NCBI GenBank assembly: GCA_963969365.1
Contig: OZ017758.1
Location: forward strand, 62,001-126,000
Origin: Asterochloris sp. CNOR1
Taxonomy: Eukaryota > Chlorophyta > Trebouxiophyceae > Trebouxiales > Trebouxiaceae
Length of the DNA stretch: 64,000 nt
Direction: 5' to 3'
In this document: one piece after another, positions 23,401-36,300 of the stretch
How positions within the stretch are numbered: position 1 is the stretch's first letter
How the letters are laid out: every line of letters begins with the position of its first letter
Translations under genes and position numbers: made by a program
Notes under the pieces: model-generated
Databases searched by the model: none
What the model was told of the DNA's origin: nothing
Seen by the model: only the letters and a program-made list of their open reading frames with translations

Positions 23401-26400
23401 GTGCGCCAGTGGGACGCCATGCCCTTGTGGTGACTGTGGAGGAAGTGCTGGCTGAGAAGTGGGAGCCTGAGGTTGCTACTTTTCAGCCAGTACTGAGCTC
23501 ATATTGGCCAGATGGTGACCATTCAGGGCTACAAGCGCATGGAAGGTGCTGGATAAAGCCCCTCATGCTGATATGGAAAATCTGAGTCAGGCCTTGACTC
23601 CATGCATGAGCCACCCAACACCCTACGGGGGCAGGCTTGTGACAGGTGCCATGAGTTCAGGAGTTGAAGTACAGGCAGGCTTGTGACATGTGCCGCAAGA
23701 GCTCAGCAAGCACTGCGCCTCTGATGCAGGTTTGGGCTGAAGTTAGGCAAGCACAACGTAGAGGGCCTGCGCATGGCCAAGAGGAGCCTGCAGGCGTATC
23801 TGCTGACATGAACCAGGACACTGAAAGCAGGCACTGTCAATCTGCTGCAGGTTGAAAACCACACGTCAGACTAGCAGCCACCCAACACCCTACAGGCAGG
23901 CTTGTGACTGGTGCCACAAGACCTGAAGAGGCACTGGTCTTCTGTTGCAATTTGGTGGTGGGAATCTGGCACACACAAATCAGAGGGTGCGCCAAAAAGA
24001 GGAGCCGACAGGATACTGCAGGGGCATGTGCTGACATGCCCCAAAACACTAAAGAGGGCCGTGTCATCCTGCTGCAGGTCGAGAATCTCACGCCCGCCCA
24101 GGAGCCACCTGACAGCGAGGGCCTGCGCAAGGCCGAAAGGAAGCTGCAGTGGCGACTGCGAGACAGCTCAGACGAAGAGGTGCAGGAGGGGTACAAGCAG
24201 CTGCTGGCGGACCCCAAACCCGAGGCAGCCCTGGCCGCCCAGGTCTACAAAAGGGTCTTGGACCGGCGCATGGGGCAGGGCCGAGGAAGGGGGGGCAGGG
24301 CCGGGCGTGGGGGTCGTGAGCGACCCAGGTCAGTTGCTGCCGGTCCACGTTTCCTCAAAAACAACAGCGGATGCAGGGATGGGGCTACAGGAGGGGAGTT
24401 TCCAGCTTCAAGGGATTGCTTATGTCAGCCAGCAATGTTGACTCGGGGGCGGGGGGGCGGGGGGGGGGGGGGGGGGGGGGATGAGTGCTGCAGTTGTAGG
24501 GGGCTATCTGCTTTTGATGCCAGCTTGAGGCTGTGGGCAATGTGGGACAGCTGATCGCAGCGGCAGGGATCAGCCCTGGTCGGCTGCAGCAGGGAGTTGC
24601 GCTGTTGTGGGGTTGACAGTGGGTACACATTCAGTGCTGCATGCGGGGGTGGCTGGCCGCACAGCCAAGGCTAGCTGCAGCAACTCGTGGCATGTTTTGC
24701 ACTGACTGGGTGCAGCAATGGCTGGCTATGGTAACAGGTTGAATGCTGGAGTGGGCTGCTGTGTTGGACTGCCGGTAGATGAGGTGGTGGGGCTGCGGGA
24801 GACCAAGGTTGGATGGCTGGGTGTCTCGGCAGTCTGGACTGACATCTAATGTGTAGGCGGTGCTGCGGGAGAGGTGTTGGCTGGGCTTGACTGTGAAGGC
24901 CTTTCAGTAGACTGACAGAGGTTGGACAGCTTGGCGTACCAACAGGGAGCAGCCCAAGTCAGCTGAGACCAAGCGCTGCTGGCCTGCAGACAGTCCACCG
25001 TCTGCTGCAACAAATCAGCCATCACAGAGACTGCATTTCAAAGCTGCATGTGCCCTGCAGTGACAGCGCCAGCCGCTGGTTTGACGGCAGCAATGGCAGT
25101 ACCCCTGCTGGCGCCCGCAGTGGGAGGGCAGCCATGCCTGACGACTCCGTCGCCTATGACCCCTCAGCCTACCAGTTCAAGGCAGCTGACCCACATGCAA
25201 TCCGCGCTCAGCGATCTCAGAAGCAGCAGCAGGGCCCTGAGTCCACTCGAGGTACGCTGGGCTGTGGCTGGAGGGGCTTTAAACAGGCTGTGCCTGACAG
25301 CAGCAGGGGCAGCAGTGGTGTTCATCAGCGTCTTTATGACATTTGATGGTAAGTTTGCCTTGAAAGGATCTGGTGTGTGGGAACACAGCTGCAACCTGCT
25401 GGGCCGGCGCGATGTCCCCAAACAGCCCATGCTGGCCAGAAACTGTGCAGTAAAGACAGTTGCTGTGCCCTGGGAGGCTTTTTTGGACAGCACTCGAGAC
25501 AAGCAACAGTAGCGTGCTGCTGCCTGCACCTCAAGTCTGCAGAGGGCGAGGTTGTGGTGCCTGCAGTGAGCGGTCACCAGGTGCTGACATCAGCACAGCA
25601 ACCATCTCAGGGCTGATGCAAGACCTTGCTGTTGCTGCAGAGATCCCCATGCCTATACCACACTACTGCTGCTGCCTGTACCCCAGGTCTGCAGACGGGC
25701 AGGGTTGTGGCGGCTGCAGCATGCAGCCCTCTGGTCACGCCAACAGCACACCACCTAGAGGCTGATGCGAGACCTGGCTGCTGCTGCAGACATCCCTGTG
25801 TCTGGCACAGCTGCAGACATGGCCTCCAAGAAGGCTGAGGCTGCACACAGAACAGCTGACGAGGAGCTGCAGCGCCTCGAGAACACGCTGAACGCAGACG
25901 AGGCGGCGGCGGCCACAGACCCTGTGGCTGGCAAAAGTGTGGAGCTGGCAGGGAGCTCCTGGAGGTCGCTCCTGCGGCTGGAGCAGCAACCAGAAATGGC
26001 TGCTGGCGAGGTCGCCAGCAGGGAGGAGGCGGCTGAGGGCAGCCCTAATGCCAGCACGCCTCTGGAGCAGGAGGAGGCTGCCTTGCTGGTGAGCGTCGAC
26101 TGCCGTGACGTGCACAGGCTGGCTCCCAGCATGGTGCCAGATGCTTCTTGGCAGTGGACACCTGCCTTGTTGCAGTAGCAGTCCATTGTCACGACATGTG
26201 CAGGCCGGCATCCAGCACAGCATACCTGACACTAAGTACTTCTGCTGGGGCTACAGTCTCTCTGCGCGAGACCTGGCACAAAGCAACACCCCACCCCCAC
26301 CCCGCGGGCAGGCAGCTGACTAGCTTTGGAGTCCAATGTGCTGTGCGTCCTCACGCACACCACAGGCTGAAGTCGCCCTGGCCACCTTTTCGGCTAGCAG

Positions 26401-29400
26401 GGGCTGGCGTGCTTTGCGGTCTCTGCAGCAGCGACGCAGCTCCCATGCTGCAAGATCCGCCCACAGAACACTGGCAAGGGTGTGGTCTTTGTTAACAACT
26501 GTCCCCCAAACCCCCCCAATGATGTGCAGATGGAAAGCAGGCAAGACGTGATTGATGATGAGGAGCTCTTTCCAGGGCTGGACGACAGGGCTCAGGGCGG
26601 CTGGTTCGACCCCCAGCCGCAGCGAGGTGAGACAGGCAGCAACCTGGTGTGCCATGTTTTTTTGGACAGGATTTGGGTTCTGGATTGCCTTGCTTCTGTT
26701 TATGTATGTGCAAATATGACCAGATGGCTGCATGCCTTCTCCTTTCAGGTGGTAGCAGTCAGCACCCTCAAGCACCACTTGCCTTTGCGGGTGGCTGCAG
26801 AGGAGCACATCGGTGCACTTCTGTCTGCTCTCAAAGATCTGCCTTCTCCTTTTGAATCACGAGCTGTCATTTTGTTGCAGTTGGTCGCAGTCAGCGCCCA
26901 GAGGCCGCGCGTGGCCAGGTGCAGGGAAGGGCCAGTGATCCCCAGCGGTCGCCTGGCGGCCGCGACCCTCGCCATGACCTAGGCCGCCGTGGTGGTCGGG
27001 GACTCGGCCGGGGCGGCAGGGCCCGCTCGGGTGGGGGCCTCCCTGAGCGTCGCCAGAGCGGGTCCTTCTCCGAGGAGGCCTATGGGGACACTGAAGACTG
27101 GGGCGCCGGCAGCAGCACCTGGGGAGATCCACTGCAGGTGAGTGGGTGGCAGCTCCGTCTTGCTGTCACGGGGGGATGAGCAGATCATGACACTGTCCAT
27201 GCCAGCAAGTTCTGGAACACAACCCCTACCCAGGGTGGACCAATTTTGGCATACGGGCTGGCGTGTATGTTGGTGGTGGGTCTCTGCACCTCATGAAGGT
27301 CCCTCTTGGCCAGTGTGAGCCAAGACATGACTCCGCAGGCGGTTAGCTAGCCACTAACCCAGTGAACTGGCTGCGTAAGCAGGAAATGTGAACAACCGCT
27401 ATGCAGGCCATGTGCTGAATGTGGGCAGGGCTCAGGGGATCAGCTCTGTTGCGCCTGTGAGTCGAGACCGCACTCTTGGTTTCAGACGTGTCGGCAGCTG
27501 TCTAGGGCCAGCAGTTGCTCCCTGTTGCACTTTTCAACCCATGGCTCTGCGGCTCTGGCTGCAGGACAGGGGTCAGGGCTTGTGATTCCCTTTTGCTGCA
27601 GTGGCGCACGACCATTACAGCAGCTTTGCAGGGCCAGAGCTGCCCTTTGTCACCCTCCTGGACCCAGTGCCTTAGCTGCAGGGCTGGGGATGGCAGGGGG
27701 TCAGGGCATGTGCTTCTTGTTGCTGCAGTGTCACATGCGCACAACAGCAGCTCTGCAGGGCCGGCAACTGGTCCCTGTCAAGAACCTGAATGTGCTCTGG
27801 CACCCTGGCTGCAGGCTGAGGAGGGGAGGGCCCAGCCACCAAAGATCTCAAAACCCTTCCCCGGGGCCTGGTAACCCATTGACTGCGCCTGCTCATATCT
27901 CACAGCTGATAGCGCTGGCATGTTGTCTGCAGGCCGAGGGAGGTAGGGGCCAGGAGCAACCCATTACCCCAAGTGGCCGCGGCGGGCGTGGCGGCCGCAG
28001 CTTTGGGCGCAATGCCGGCTTCGGCAGGTCTGGTGGCTGGAACGAGGATGGTGCCTTTGGTGGCGGCCGCAGCATGGGCAGTGGTGGCAGGCAGGACGAC
28101 TTCGGCATGGACGACCTCCTGATGGAGGTGGGCTGTCAAGCACTGCTGGGTGTTGAGATGCATAAGCCTCGTCAGAGGTGCAAACTCCTCCGACATGGGC
28201 AACATTCGGTGGGCGTGGGATGGAGTGCAGCTCAACCATGGACGAATCAAAAGTGCCACAGGCTTTGCCCAGTGTTGTGAAAGTGCTGCCTGTGCTGCAC
28301 TGCTGCATGACCGACTGGTTCAGAAATTACTCGTCTATGACCAGAAAGGGTGGCTAGATTGTCAGAACACAATCTTATCCTCCTCAACGGCAAGAAGTGG
28401 AGCAGCTGCAACTGAGGCGCTGAACCAGGCCCCACCGCAGCAGCTCTGCCCTGCAGGCCAGATGGTCGCGGAGCCGAGCCCTCCACATGGCGGCTGCAGT
28501 CTGTTGCCTGGCTGCAGGCCAGAGCTCTTTGTGACTGTGCTTCTGCAGGTTGAGGACACTGTGGCCATCAACAATTGGAAGTTTACATGTGCCGAGCTTT
28601 GCCTGGCTGCAGAATGGAGCTCAAGCAACTGTGCTCCTGTAGGGTGAGGTCACAGTGGCCAACAGAGCGGGGACGCTCATGCCTGCTCTGGGCCCTACCT
28701 GGCAAGGGGATGATGCTGGAAACTGAATGTCAACCTGCAGGATGAGGACATGAAGGCTGTCAGAATGGGCAACTCCATGGCCAACCCAGCAGAGCCCGCT
28801 CAGCCTGCAGGGGGGAGCTGGAGGGCGCCAACGCCAGATGGCGGACCTGCAGGCGGCTCTCCGACATCAGGTATGATCTGTGCAGTGCTGACCTGGATGG
28901 TCATCCAGCATGGAGCAGGTGACCTAGATGCAGCAGCTTCAGGTCACTGATCTGCATGCTGCGCATCTCAAGACCTGCTTGCGTGTGACCCGCCCACAAT
29001 GCCCTCTGGCTGGTATTTTGAGCTGTGCAGTTGCAGTCTGGCAGCAGGCAAACTTGTGCGGCACTGGCTCGGGGACGGTGAGCAGACTGGGCAGCAGCCA
29101 CACCCCTGCCATCAATGCCAACCTCCCTGCTGCTGCTGTCTGCAGGCCTCAGCGACTCTCTTGGAGGTTGGGGAGACTGGGCAGCAGCACCTAGACAGCA
29201 TCCCCGCCACAACCCTGGCAGGGGCACACCTGCCCCTCCAGCTGTATCAGGCTCCAACGATGACCTGGCCTGGGACCTTACTGACGACAAGTCACCCATG
29301 CCCCAGCGGAGCCGGCCCAGTGGGGGCCGGCCTGCTCAGGGCGCACCAGGCCCTTTGCAAGGGGGCAGGTCGGGTTGGGGCTCGCCGGCTGCTGACTCAT

Positions 29401-30102
29401 TCAGTGATGACGACCTGGTGCCCCGGCGGTCGCGTCCTGTGCAGGGCACTGACTGGAGCGTCCCAGAGACCGACCCCTCTGCCATGTCTGGGCTCCCAGG
29501 CACAGCAGGTGAGCCGATCCATGAGTCCTCGTGCTGGGGCTCAGCAAATTTTGGCTGTTCTGGAAGAGTCCAATGCCGTTGTGTTGAGGGCTTCTGCAGC
29601 GCCTCTGCCAATCACTCTGCAATGATCATGCCAGCTGCAGCTGTTGCATGTCAGACTGACAACCAATTGGCAGGGCACAAGCGGCAGAGGCTGCTGTGGT
29701 GCAGGCAATGTTGCTGGAGGGACTGCATGGGACACCAGCGCCTTTGACCTGGGTGATGTCAGCTCTCAGCCCTGGGGGCGGCCACCTTCATCTGCCGGAA
29801 GGCACAGCGCCAGTCGCAGAGGCAGCTCATCTAGAGGCCGCAAAGGCGTGCCAGGAGGTCGGGGGAGAGGTGGCAGCTTTGACAGGACGTCATTGCAAAG
29901 GCAGGCCTCAGACACACCTGAGGCTGGAGCAAACACGCAGTCACGTGGCCAGCAGGCACTTGAGATTGCTGGGCTGACAGGTGGAAGCAGGCGGGAAGAG
30001 GACATGCAAGCGTGGCCAGATGCCACGCCCAGGAGAGCTTTGTCACGCGAGGAAGAAGAACAGAAACTGAAGGAGTTCGATGACTTCTGGAACTCAGCAT
30101 GA
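17412..30102 (+). CDS. Large RGG-box protein with charged coiled coil and W-containing core, unknown function
   Basis: Seventeen exons in phase: 17412-17975, 18830-19045, 19427-19650, 19765-19825, 20616-20761, 21613-21747, 22266-22422, 23075-23317, 24078-24328, 25061-25251, 25790-26088, 26530-26626, 26881-27137, 27933-28127, 28741-28870, 29146-29508, 29705-30102. The 3927 nt encode 1308 aa. The start is the first ATG after an in-frame stop. In order: a basic Ser/Ala N-terminus without early acidic residues (possible organelle transit peptide); a Lys-rich segment KPKRKRTSRKD with KGKGKGKTTAKRAPRKK; an Ala/Glu/Lys coiled coil (about 190-280); a compact core with MYIWEGTGQSTINKGYYGQG and LEQWWQLS, RTVRWDKAQSFLFRAVMD and WSHFTPVVYTVQV (about 325-450); then disordered sequence with four RGG/RG clusters (RGRGGRAGRGGRERPR first) and acidic-Trp motifs, ending EFDDFWNSA. 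RGG boxes usually bind RNA. The core I do not recognise. Introns carry copies of the exon starts. Confidence 0.78.
18470..18760 (+). repeat. Decayed copies of the RGG gene exon-2 start
   Basis: The real exon begins after CCCCTACAG at 18830 (SPEQGLAQLATAQ). At 18693-18745 CTGCCTACAG is followed by a frame reading EFRQELAQLATPQ. A weaker copy at 18485-18530 shares GGGGCAGGGGCTGCCTCAGCTGGC. Confidence 0.65.
22866..22910 (+). repeat. Copy of the RGG gene exon-8 start
   Basis: GCCAGCTTCAGAGGCAGCGCCTGAGC matches the real exon start around 23080-23105 (GCCAGCATCAGAGCCAGCGTCTGAGC). Treating it as an exon breaks phase, so it is a decoy. Confidence 0.6.
23610..23935 (+). repeat. Tandem-derived copies around CACCCAACACCCTAC and the exon-9 acceptor
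   Basis: CACCCAACACCCTAC plus CAGGCTTGTGAC occurs near 23617 and 23880, with a further CAGGCTTGTGAC at about 23674. 23836-23865 (CTGCTGCAGGTTGAAAACC) imitates the real acceptor and exon start at 24071 (CTGCTGCAGGTCGAGAATC). Confidence 0.6.
24445..24480 (+). repeat. Poly-G tract in an intron
   Basis: A run of about 36 nt is almost pure G, broken by two C. It lies 117 nt downstream of the exon-9 donor (24328) and could form a G-quadruplex. The exact length may be an assembly artefact. Confidence 0.85.
25540..25760 (+). repeat. Copies of the exon-11 acceptor region
   Basis: 25619-25655 (GACCTTGCTGTTGCTGCAGAGATCCCC) duplicates the true acceptor and exon start at 25769-25805 (GACCTGGCTGCTGCTGCAGACATCCCT). 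Two further GTCTGCAGA(G/C)GGGC(G)AGG stretches at about 25536 and 25687 repeat each other. Confidence 0.6.
26745..26790 (+). repeat. Copy of the exon-13 acceptor
   Basis: TTTCAGGTGGTAGCAGTCAGCACCC imitates TTGCAGTTGGTCGCAGTCAGCGCCC at the true junction 26873-26905, about 127 nt downstream. Confidence 0.65.
27550..27830 (+). repeat. Three copies of the exon-14 acceptor
   Basis: CTGGCTGCAGGACAGGGGTCAGGG (27557), CTTAGCTGCAGGGCTGGGGATGG (about 27672) and CTGGCTGCAGGCTGAGGAGGGG (about 27804) line up with the real TTGTCTGCAGGCCGAGGGAGG ending at 27932. They are spaced about 115-130 nt apart. Confidence 0.6.
28540..28665 (+). repeat. Two copies of the exon-15 acceptor
   Basis: TGCAGGTTGAGGACACTGTGGCCATCAAC (about 28546) and GTAGGGTGAGGTCACAGTGGCCAACAG (about 28639) resemble the true TGCAGGATGAGGACATGAAGG at 28736. 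The second has a mutated acceptor (TAGG). Confidence 0.6.
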
Positions 30103-30300
30103 TTCCCATTTCATCATTTCTGCAGCAGCTTCAGTGCCTGACTGACCAATGCATCATGTCACACTCGTTGATATCTAGACACAACAATTTCAGAAGGCAT
30201 GAAATTCAAAAGCGGAAGCAATGCTTGTGCAGCAGTTCTTGAAAATAAACAAAATAAAGTTGGGTCTTGAGGAGTTGGGCTTGGGCAGGGCAGCAAATGG
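30103..30300. terminator. Convergent 3' region with AATAAA-like motifs
   Basis: This lies between the RGG gene stop (30102, +) and the GH5 gene stop (30301, -). Two AATAAA hexamers occur at about 30244 and 30253 on the plus strand and are candidate polyadenylation signals for the RGG gene. Green algae often use TGTAA instead, so this is tentative. Confidence 0.35.
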
Positions 30301-33300
30301 TCAGGAGCCAGGCGAGATGGCCCCTGAGACGGCTTGAGCTGGCGCGCCGCCACCTCCGCCATTGAGAGACTCCACTGCCGTGGCCACAGCAGCAGGTGCA
30401 GCGTTGGGGCCGGCAGCTGCCATTGCAGATGGGGCTACCGCTGCAGCTGCTGCTGGAGGGGGCGCCACCAGCGCTGCTTGGCAGGCAATGCCATTGATGG
30501 ACACCTGTAAGTAGCAGTGCTTGGCTCAGTATCCATTAGAGATTGTGCAGCTTTCAAATGCTCCTAGCTCTTGCCACACAGGGAAAAGTTACTTGGACAG
30601 TTCCCAGTCAAAGAAACATTCCAGAAGGCTCTTGTGCCTGGATTGTCCCCTGCTTCCCATGAGGCATGCCCAGCTGCCGCCAGAACTGAGCAGGGTTTTT
30701 CAAGCATAGCAGCAAGCCATTTACAGAGTCCAGCTTTGTATGCAGCAGCCACAAGAGCCTGAGGACCCAAACTACAGGCCATGCCAGCACTGCAGTGCCC
30801 AGCCAGTGCCAGTCCTTGCTGCCACCAGCCATGTACCAAGCAGCACATCTAGCGCTTGGTCAGCGTCAGCCATGACAGCAATCAGAGCATTGGGTGCTCA
30901 CACCTCTGTACGCGACCTCCAAGAAGCCAAAGCAGCCCTATCAAGTCGCACCCTAGGCTTTTCCCACAGCACTGATACCAGCTCACTATTGTAGTCACAT
31001 TGTCTGTGGCTGCTGTGGGCAGGCCACATTTGTCTGGACAGCACCCACCGCAGCCGTCAAGCACCGCAGCTCACCCCTGTAGGCCGCAGATCCTCGAAGC
31101 TGGACTCGACCACAAAATTGACTGTGACATTGTTCGTGCCGCTGGGCCACAGGATGTTGTAGTAGTCGTTGGCCTGCCCCGACACCTTGCCCCCGCCCGT
31201 GTTGGTCAGGTTGAGGCCGAAGCTGGAGGTCACGCTGGTGTAGTTGGAGTTCTCCACTGTCAGTGTCCAGGGAGTGAAGATGGGGGCGGCAGCAGAGTCC
31301 TTCAGGGTGACCTGCATGGTCGGTGCCAGGTCTGGTCAGCAAGGGTGGGCATGGCTGAGCCTCCAGGGTGGACCACCAGGCAGGACGCTCTGGGCAGCAG
31401 GCAACTGCTTCAAGGTGAATGATGGTTCACGTGTGGGGCCGCATGCCAGCAGGCAGGCAGATGTGCAGGTAAGCAGGTCGCTGCTGCGTCCTGTGCAGTG
31501 ACCTGCAGCAGGATCTCAGAGGAGGAGTGAGCAGACCTCAGCACCCCTGAGTTAGCCCAACCAAGCACACAATCATCAACTGCATCGTTGATTGCAGTGA
31601 GGAATGAGTTCTGAGCAAGCCCTCCACGAAGGGGCAAGGTACAGCAAAGCATGCTGGCAGAGTCAGCAGATAGGGATGTTCTAAGAGACAAGTGGGCACC
31701 CCATCTGCAAGTGCAGCCCACGGCGTCCAGAAAGCACGGGATCCTCCGCGACAAAGGCAGGCAGCTCTGTTGTTGCATGCGGCAGGGTTGCAGCTTGCCT
31801 GAAGGTTTGCAATGTAGCTGGTGCTGCTCCCTGAGCTGCTCTGGCCGGCGTTGCTGACCGACACGTTAGCTGCGCAGATGTCCGTGGGCGCCAGCGAGCT
31901 GGTGGAGTTGACGTACCCACCCCTCTGCAACAGCACATGAGCGCAAATGTGCAAGGCTGCTGCCGTGATGCAGTCTGACCTCCAAGCAGGTCCAGTGAGA
32001 TGCTGCGGACAAGGTGCCCAACTTGCTAACCTTTTCTGTTCTGCATTGCAACCTAGACTCTCTGGATCTGCGCGACAAGCTGCTGGGGATGCTGAGTCTG
32101 TGTGCCAGGGGGTGACACCTGTGGCCACGGCACATGCTGCCTGCAGGCGCAGCAAGCTGCTCCCAGGCTGGGTCTTGGCACAGGCATCCTGACCCATGAG
32201 AAGCAGCCCAAGGCAGCGCACCCCGCGGTTGCCGGTGGGAGGGCTGTACCAGGGCAGCAGCCCTAGGTTGGGGGAGGCCAGGTAGTTGATCTTGGGCCAC
32301 ACAATGCTGGCGTAGTCCACGTCCAGGATGCCGCCCGTGACCGCCACATCCGGCGTCCAGCTATTCCAGATGAAGCTGTTGATCTGTCGGTGGGCGCCAT
32401 CGTTACCACTGCCTGCATAGCACAGCAGGGAGTCCAACGTTACGTTCATGTGGATTTTGTCATGGCACTACTGCCTGCAGCAGCATGAGGGGCCCAGCAT
32501 GAGCACTGCTCTGGTTGGAGGCGGTCCTGTGTGTGCAGTCTGCAGCATCAGGTGGCCTGCCACTGAGGTGTGGCATGGACGGTGTGCTGTTCTTCTTGGG
32601 CAAACTTGGCAGGGCCCCCCTGCTGCTGAGTTACCACAACCCGCCAGGGAGCACTGATCTGACAACCCCACTTTCTGTGGTAGCTGGTGCCACTCTGCAG
32701 CTGGCAGACCCTCATAAAATTGGCTGCACGTGCGCCAGAGCCATGCGGGGCGACACAAGGCCTAGCCCACCCCTGCCACCACCACTCACCAGCATTAGCC
32801 AGGTAGTCCGACAGGTCATTCATGAACTGAACGTCCAGCGGGCTGGTCAGGGCCGAGCCAAAGCTGCCGATCATGACCGGGAAATTCTTGCAGTTGTAGC
32901 TGGCCGCGATGTTGGCGCAGAAGCCCTGGTAGTTGAGGTAGCCGAAGCTGGTGGACAGGCGGGTGAACAGGGCCTGCCCTGTCGCATTGTTGCCAGAGAT
33001 AGAGGGCGGCAGCACGTGGGGGGCCACGATGACCTGCAGGCGCCCAGACTGGTCTCAGCATTGTCCGACAGCATAGACATGCAGGTGTCTCAAGGGGGTT
33101 CATCTTAGAAGTGATGTGCACATCCAGCTGCAGAGGAGCTGTTGGGAGCCCTGCAGTCAGGGCAACTGCCGAGACCTCTTATGCTGGCGCTGCTGCAGTC
33201 AGGACCGCAAACTGCGTAGGCGCATCTGCTGGTACAGGTGCCGTGCTGGCTTTGCTACTGCAGGCAGAGAATGGCGCTGCGGGTGCCCATCTGCAGCTGC

Positions 33301-36300
33301 AGGCCTCAAGCACACAGCAGTCAGGCACAAGGCCTCCAAAAGCCAGCCCCAGGTACTTGGTTGCCACTCGATGGTGCCCACCTGCTGAGCGTAGGGCTTG
33401 GTGAGGAGGGTCCTGAAGAAGGTGCTGGGGTTGCTGGCGCCAGTGGCCTCGATCAGGGGCACAGAGGTGACAAAGCCATCGCCCTGGTTGACCACGAACT
33501 GGGGCTGGGCTGTGCCCTCCACCAGGAACAGGATGGCAGGATTGATGGGGTACAGTGCCTCCATGGCCGCAATGTACAAGTCGCCTGTAAGCGCAAGGCG
33601 TCCGTCAGTCAGCACTGGCACCAAGCTCTGGCACCGTCTTCACCAGTTGATGCTGCATTGTTGCACCATCTCTTCTTTCACCAACTTGGTCCCCTCTCAG
33701 CACCTTCTCCCGCTACTGGATGGTGCAGAAACTGAGGTAGAAAGAAATGTTGCCCATGTGACTCAGATCCATTACACAAACCAAGGTTCAAGCCCCATGC
33801 ACTCCAAGTCAAAGCAGTGCCAGTTAAAAGGTTTGCTGAGCGCTCCCAGATGTGGTGGCACTGTGGCACCCTGGGCTCAGCCTGAGGCACATGAGCTGCA
33901 CCTGAGGCGCCTCCATACATACCTAACATCCTCCCTCGCCTGTCATTTGAACCGACTTGCTCTGGGCAGGCCGCTTTACAGCACTCACAGGGACAGCCCC
34001 AGATGTCAAGCCAAGCTGTTGCTGCACCTCCCAGACCTGCCATGGCCCATGTCGTGCATTCTGGTACACTCACTTGCTCCTGGCAGGCCATTGGCGGCGT
34101 CCCACGACAGGCCCACGGTGTCAGGGGTGTCCAGTAGGTCAACCAGCAGGCGCGCCCGCGTAGCGGTGTCAGTGGAGGCAGCCGATACCAGCGTGGCCCA
34201 GGACATCAGCCACCTGCACACAACAAGGACCCATCAAGTCAGGGTGGAGCATGCATGGCAGCCTTGCTGAGTGGCCCAGGACGCCAGCCCTGTGCGGGGA
34301 AACTCTCGGCAGGCTGCACGACAAGGCCATGGACATCAGCCACCTTCAATCAGCAGGCGCGTGCAGGGAGCAGGGGTAGGGAGTGAGCTTGCACTGTGGC
34401 AGGAGCCGTGTTCAGCAGGAACTGCAGCCTCTGCAATTGCAGCCCACTGTTGCCCCAATAAAACATGCCTCTCTGCAATGGCAGTTTACTGGGGCCCCAC
34501 AGAAGCAGGCCCCATCTGAGCATCTAGCAAAGGGGGGCCAGCCAGGCAAATCCAGCTAGGCTGCATTTCAGCATCAGCCGTGTGCAAGCTTGTTCATTTA
34601 AGGCTGCAACCAGCATCTGATGGAACGGCACCTGCAGTCAATCCTTGGCTGCATGGGTGAATTTTGCTGGCAGCCAAGCTTGATGCAGCCAGTATCCCCG
34701 GCAGCTCCAGAGTAACTCGCGCCACGCAGCAGCTGTTCACACTGCCAGCCGTCAGCAACGCACTCAATCAAGCGCCCATATGGGATTCTGACCGGGAAGT
34801 CCACAAACAGTGCCCCAGCATGAGCCACTCATACCCACACTCTGCCAGCAGGGCCAGCAGCAGCTGTACACACCTCAAGCCAAACACCGCATACACAGCT
34901 ATGAGAGCAGCCCCAGTGGGAAGTGTGCATGCGTGTCAGCAACCCCATACTCTGCCAGTGGCCTGCAACAAAACAGAGCTGCTCACTGTGCCGGGTCCAG
35001 AACTGTCTTGTCAAAGGCCAGGTCGTTGTCGAGTATCACGTACAGCCCATTGCCGGCCAGGAACTGGATGACAAACAGGAAGCGGTCGATGGTGCTACTG
35101 CTGGGCAAGTAGGCATTGCAGATGCCAGGGTCCTGGGTCACGATGTCGGTCAGGTTGGGGACAGTGCGCCCTGGGGGTACCGTCACGTTGGGGTTGGTCA
35201 GGCTGTCCTGCAGGTGGCATGAAGGCAGGGTTTGCAGCATGGGTGGTTGAGACTGCTTCTGCACCCTTCTGTGCAGTGGTGCAGGGCCTTCAGGTGCACG
35301 TTGCCCAGCCAGCAGGGACCTGCAGCAATTTCCAAGTGTCCAGAGACAGCCCTGGCAGTTGCACCCACAACCTGCTGTGCAGTGGCAGAAGGGCCTATTG
35401 TCACTTTGACCTGCAGCATGGAGCCCCAGCGCCTGTATTGCAGGGGCCATGCATGCCACTACTGCAGTCTGGCATTGCATGCCATCTCCATCACTCCAGT
35501 GGCCGGTCACCGCAGCAGATCTTGCATTGCCCAGCGCGTCAGTGAGAACTCCAAGAGCATTCTTACTGTTTTTGGGGTGGGGCAGGCAGTCCTGACCTGT
35601 AGCTGCTGGGCTGTGAGTTGTGTGCAGCTCTCTGTGTAGTTGTTGGGGACCAGGCCGTACAGGTCGTTGAAGCTGAAGGGGACCTTCACGGTGTTGAACC
35701 CGAGGGCAATGATGCGCTGCACCTGAGTGGCAAAGTTCCTGCACGGCAGTCAGATGACCTAAGATGAACACCCAGGAATGGTAGTGAAGTAGACCTGAAC
35801 CCCAAACGTTGTCCCGCAGTTGAATTTGGCTGCTGCAAATGGCACACCTGTGCCAGCATCCAGCTACAGCATGTCAATGCCAGAGCTGATCTTGGACAGG
35901 CTTGCTGCCAAGGAGCAACTGGGCGTGGCAGCGACGAGCAGCTCATCTGCCTCATCACTTCTCTTGCCAAAGCATTGACCTCACCTGCTCAAGCTCGTGG
36001 AGCCCATATCCAACCCTGACAGCATGGTGTTGCCATTGTCAAAGCCATGCCAGATGACACCCTTGAGGGCTACTGGCACACCATCAACGCCCAGAATGGT
36101 CCCATTGGCAGTCGTAAGTCCGCTGGTGGCCTGTGATTCTGTGCGCACCCCTGCAGCAGCCAGCGCACATGACATCAAGGTCTGTGCTGTGCCTGCGCAC
36201 AAGCCAAAAATGCCAAGGCAGGGTTCTACACCCAGTCTCATCAAGCCAGATGCAGGTGAGATGCAGATGCAGGGCTGCTCCAAGGTCAGTTGCAGTCGTC

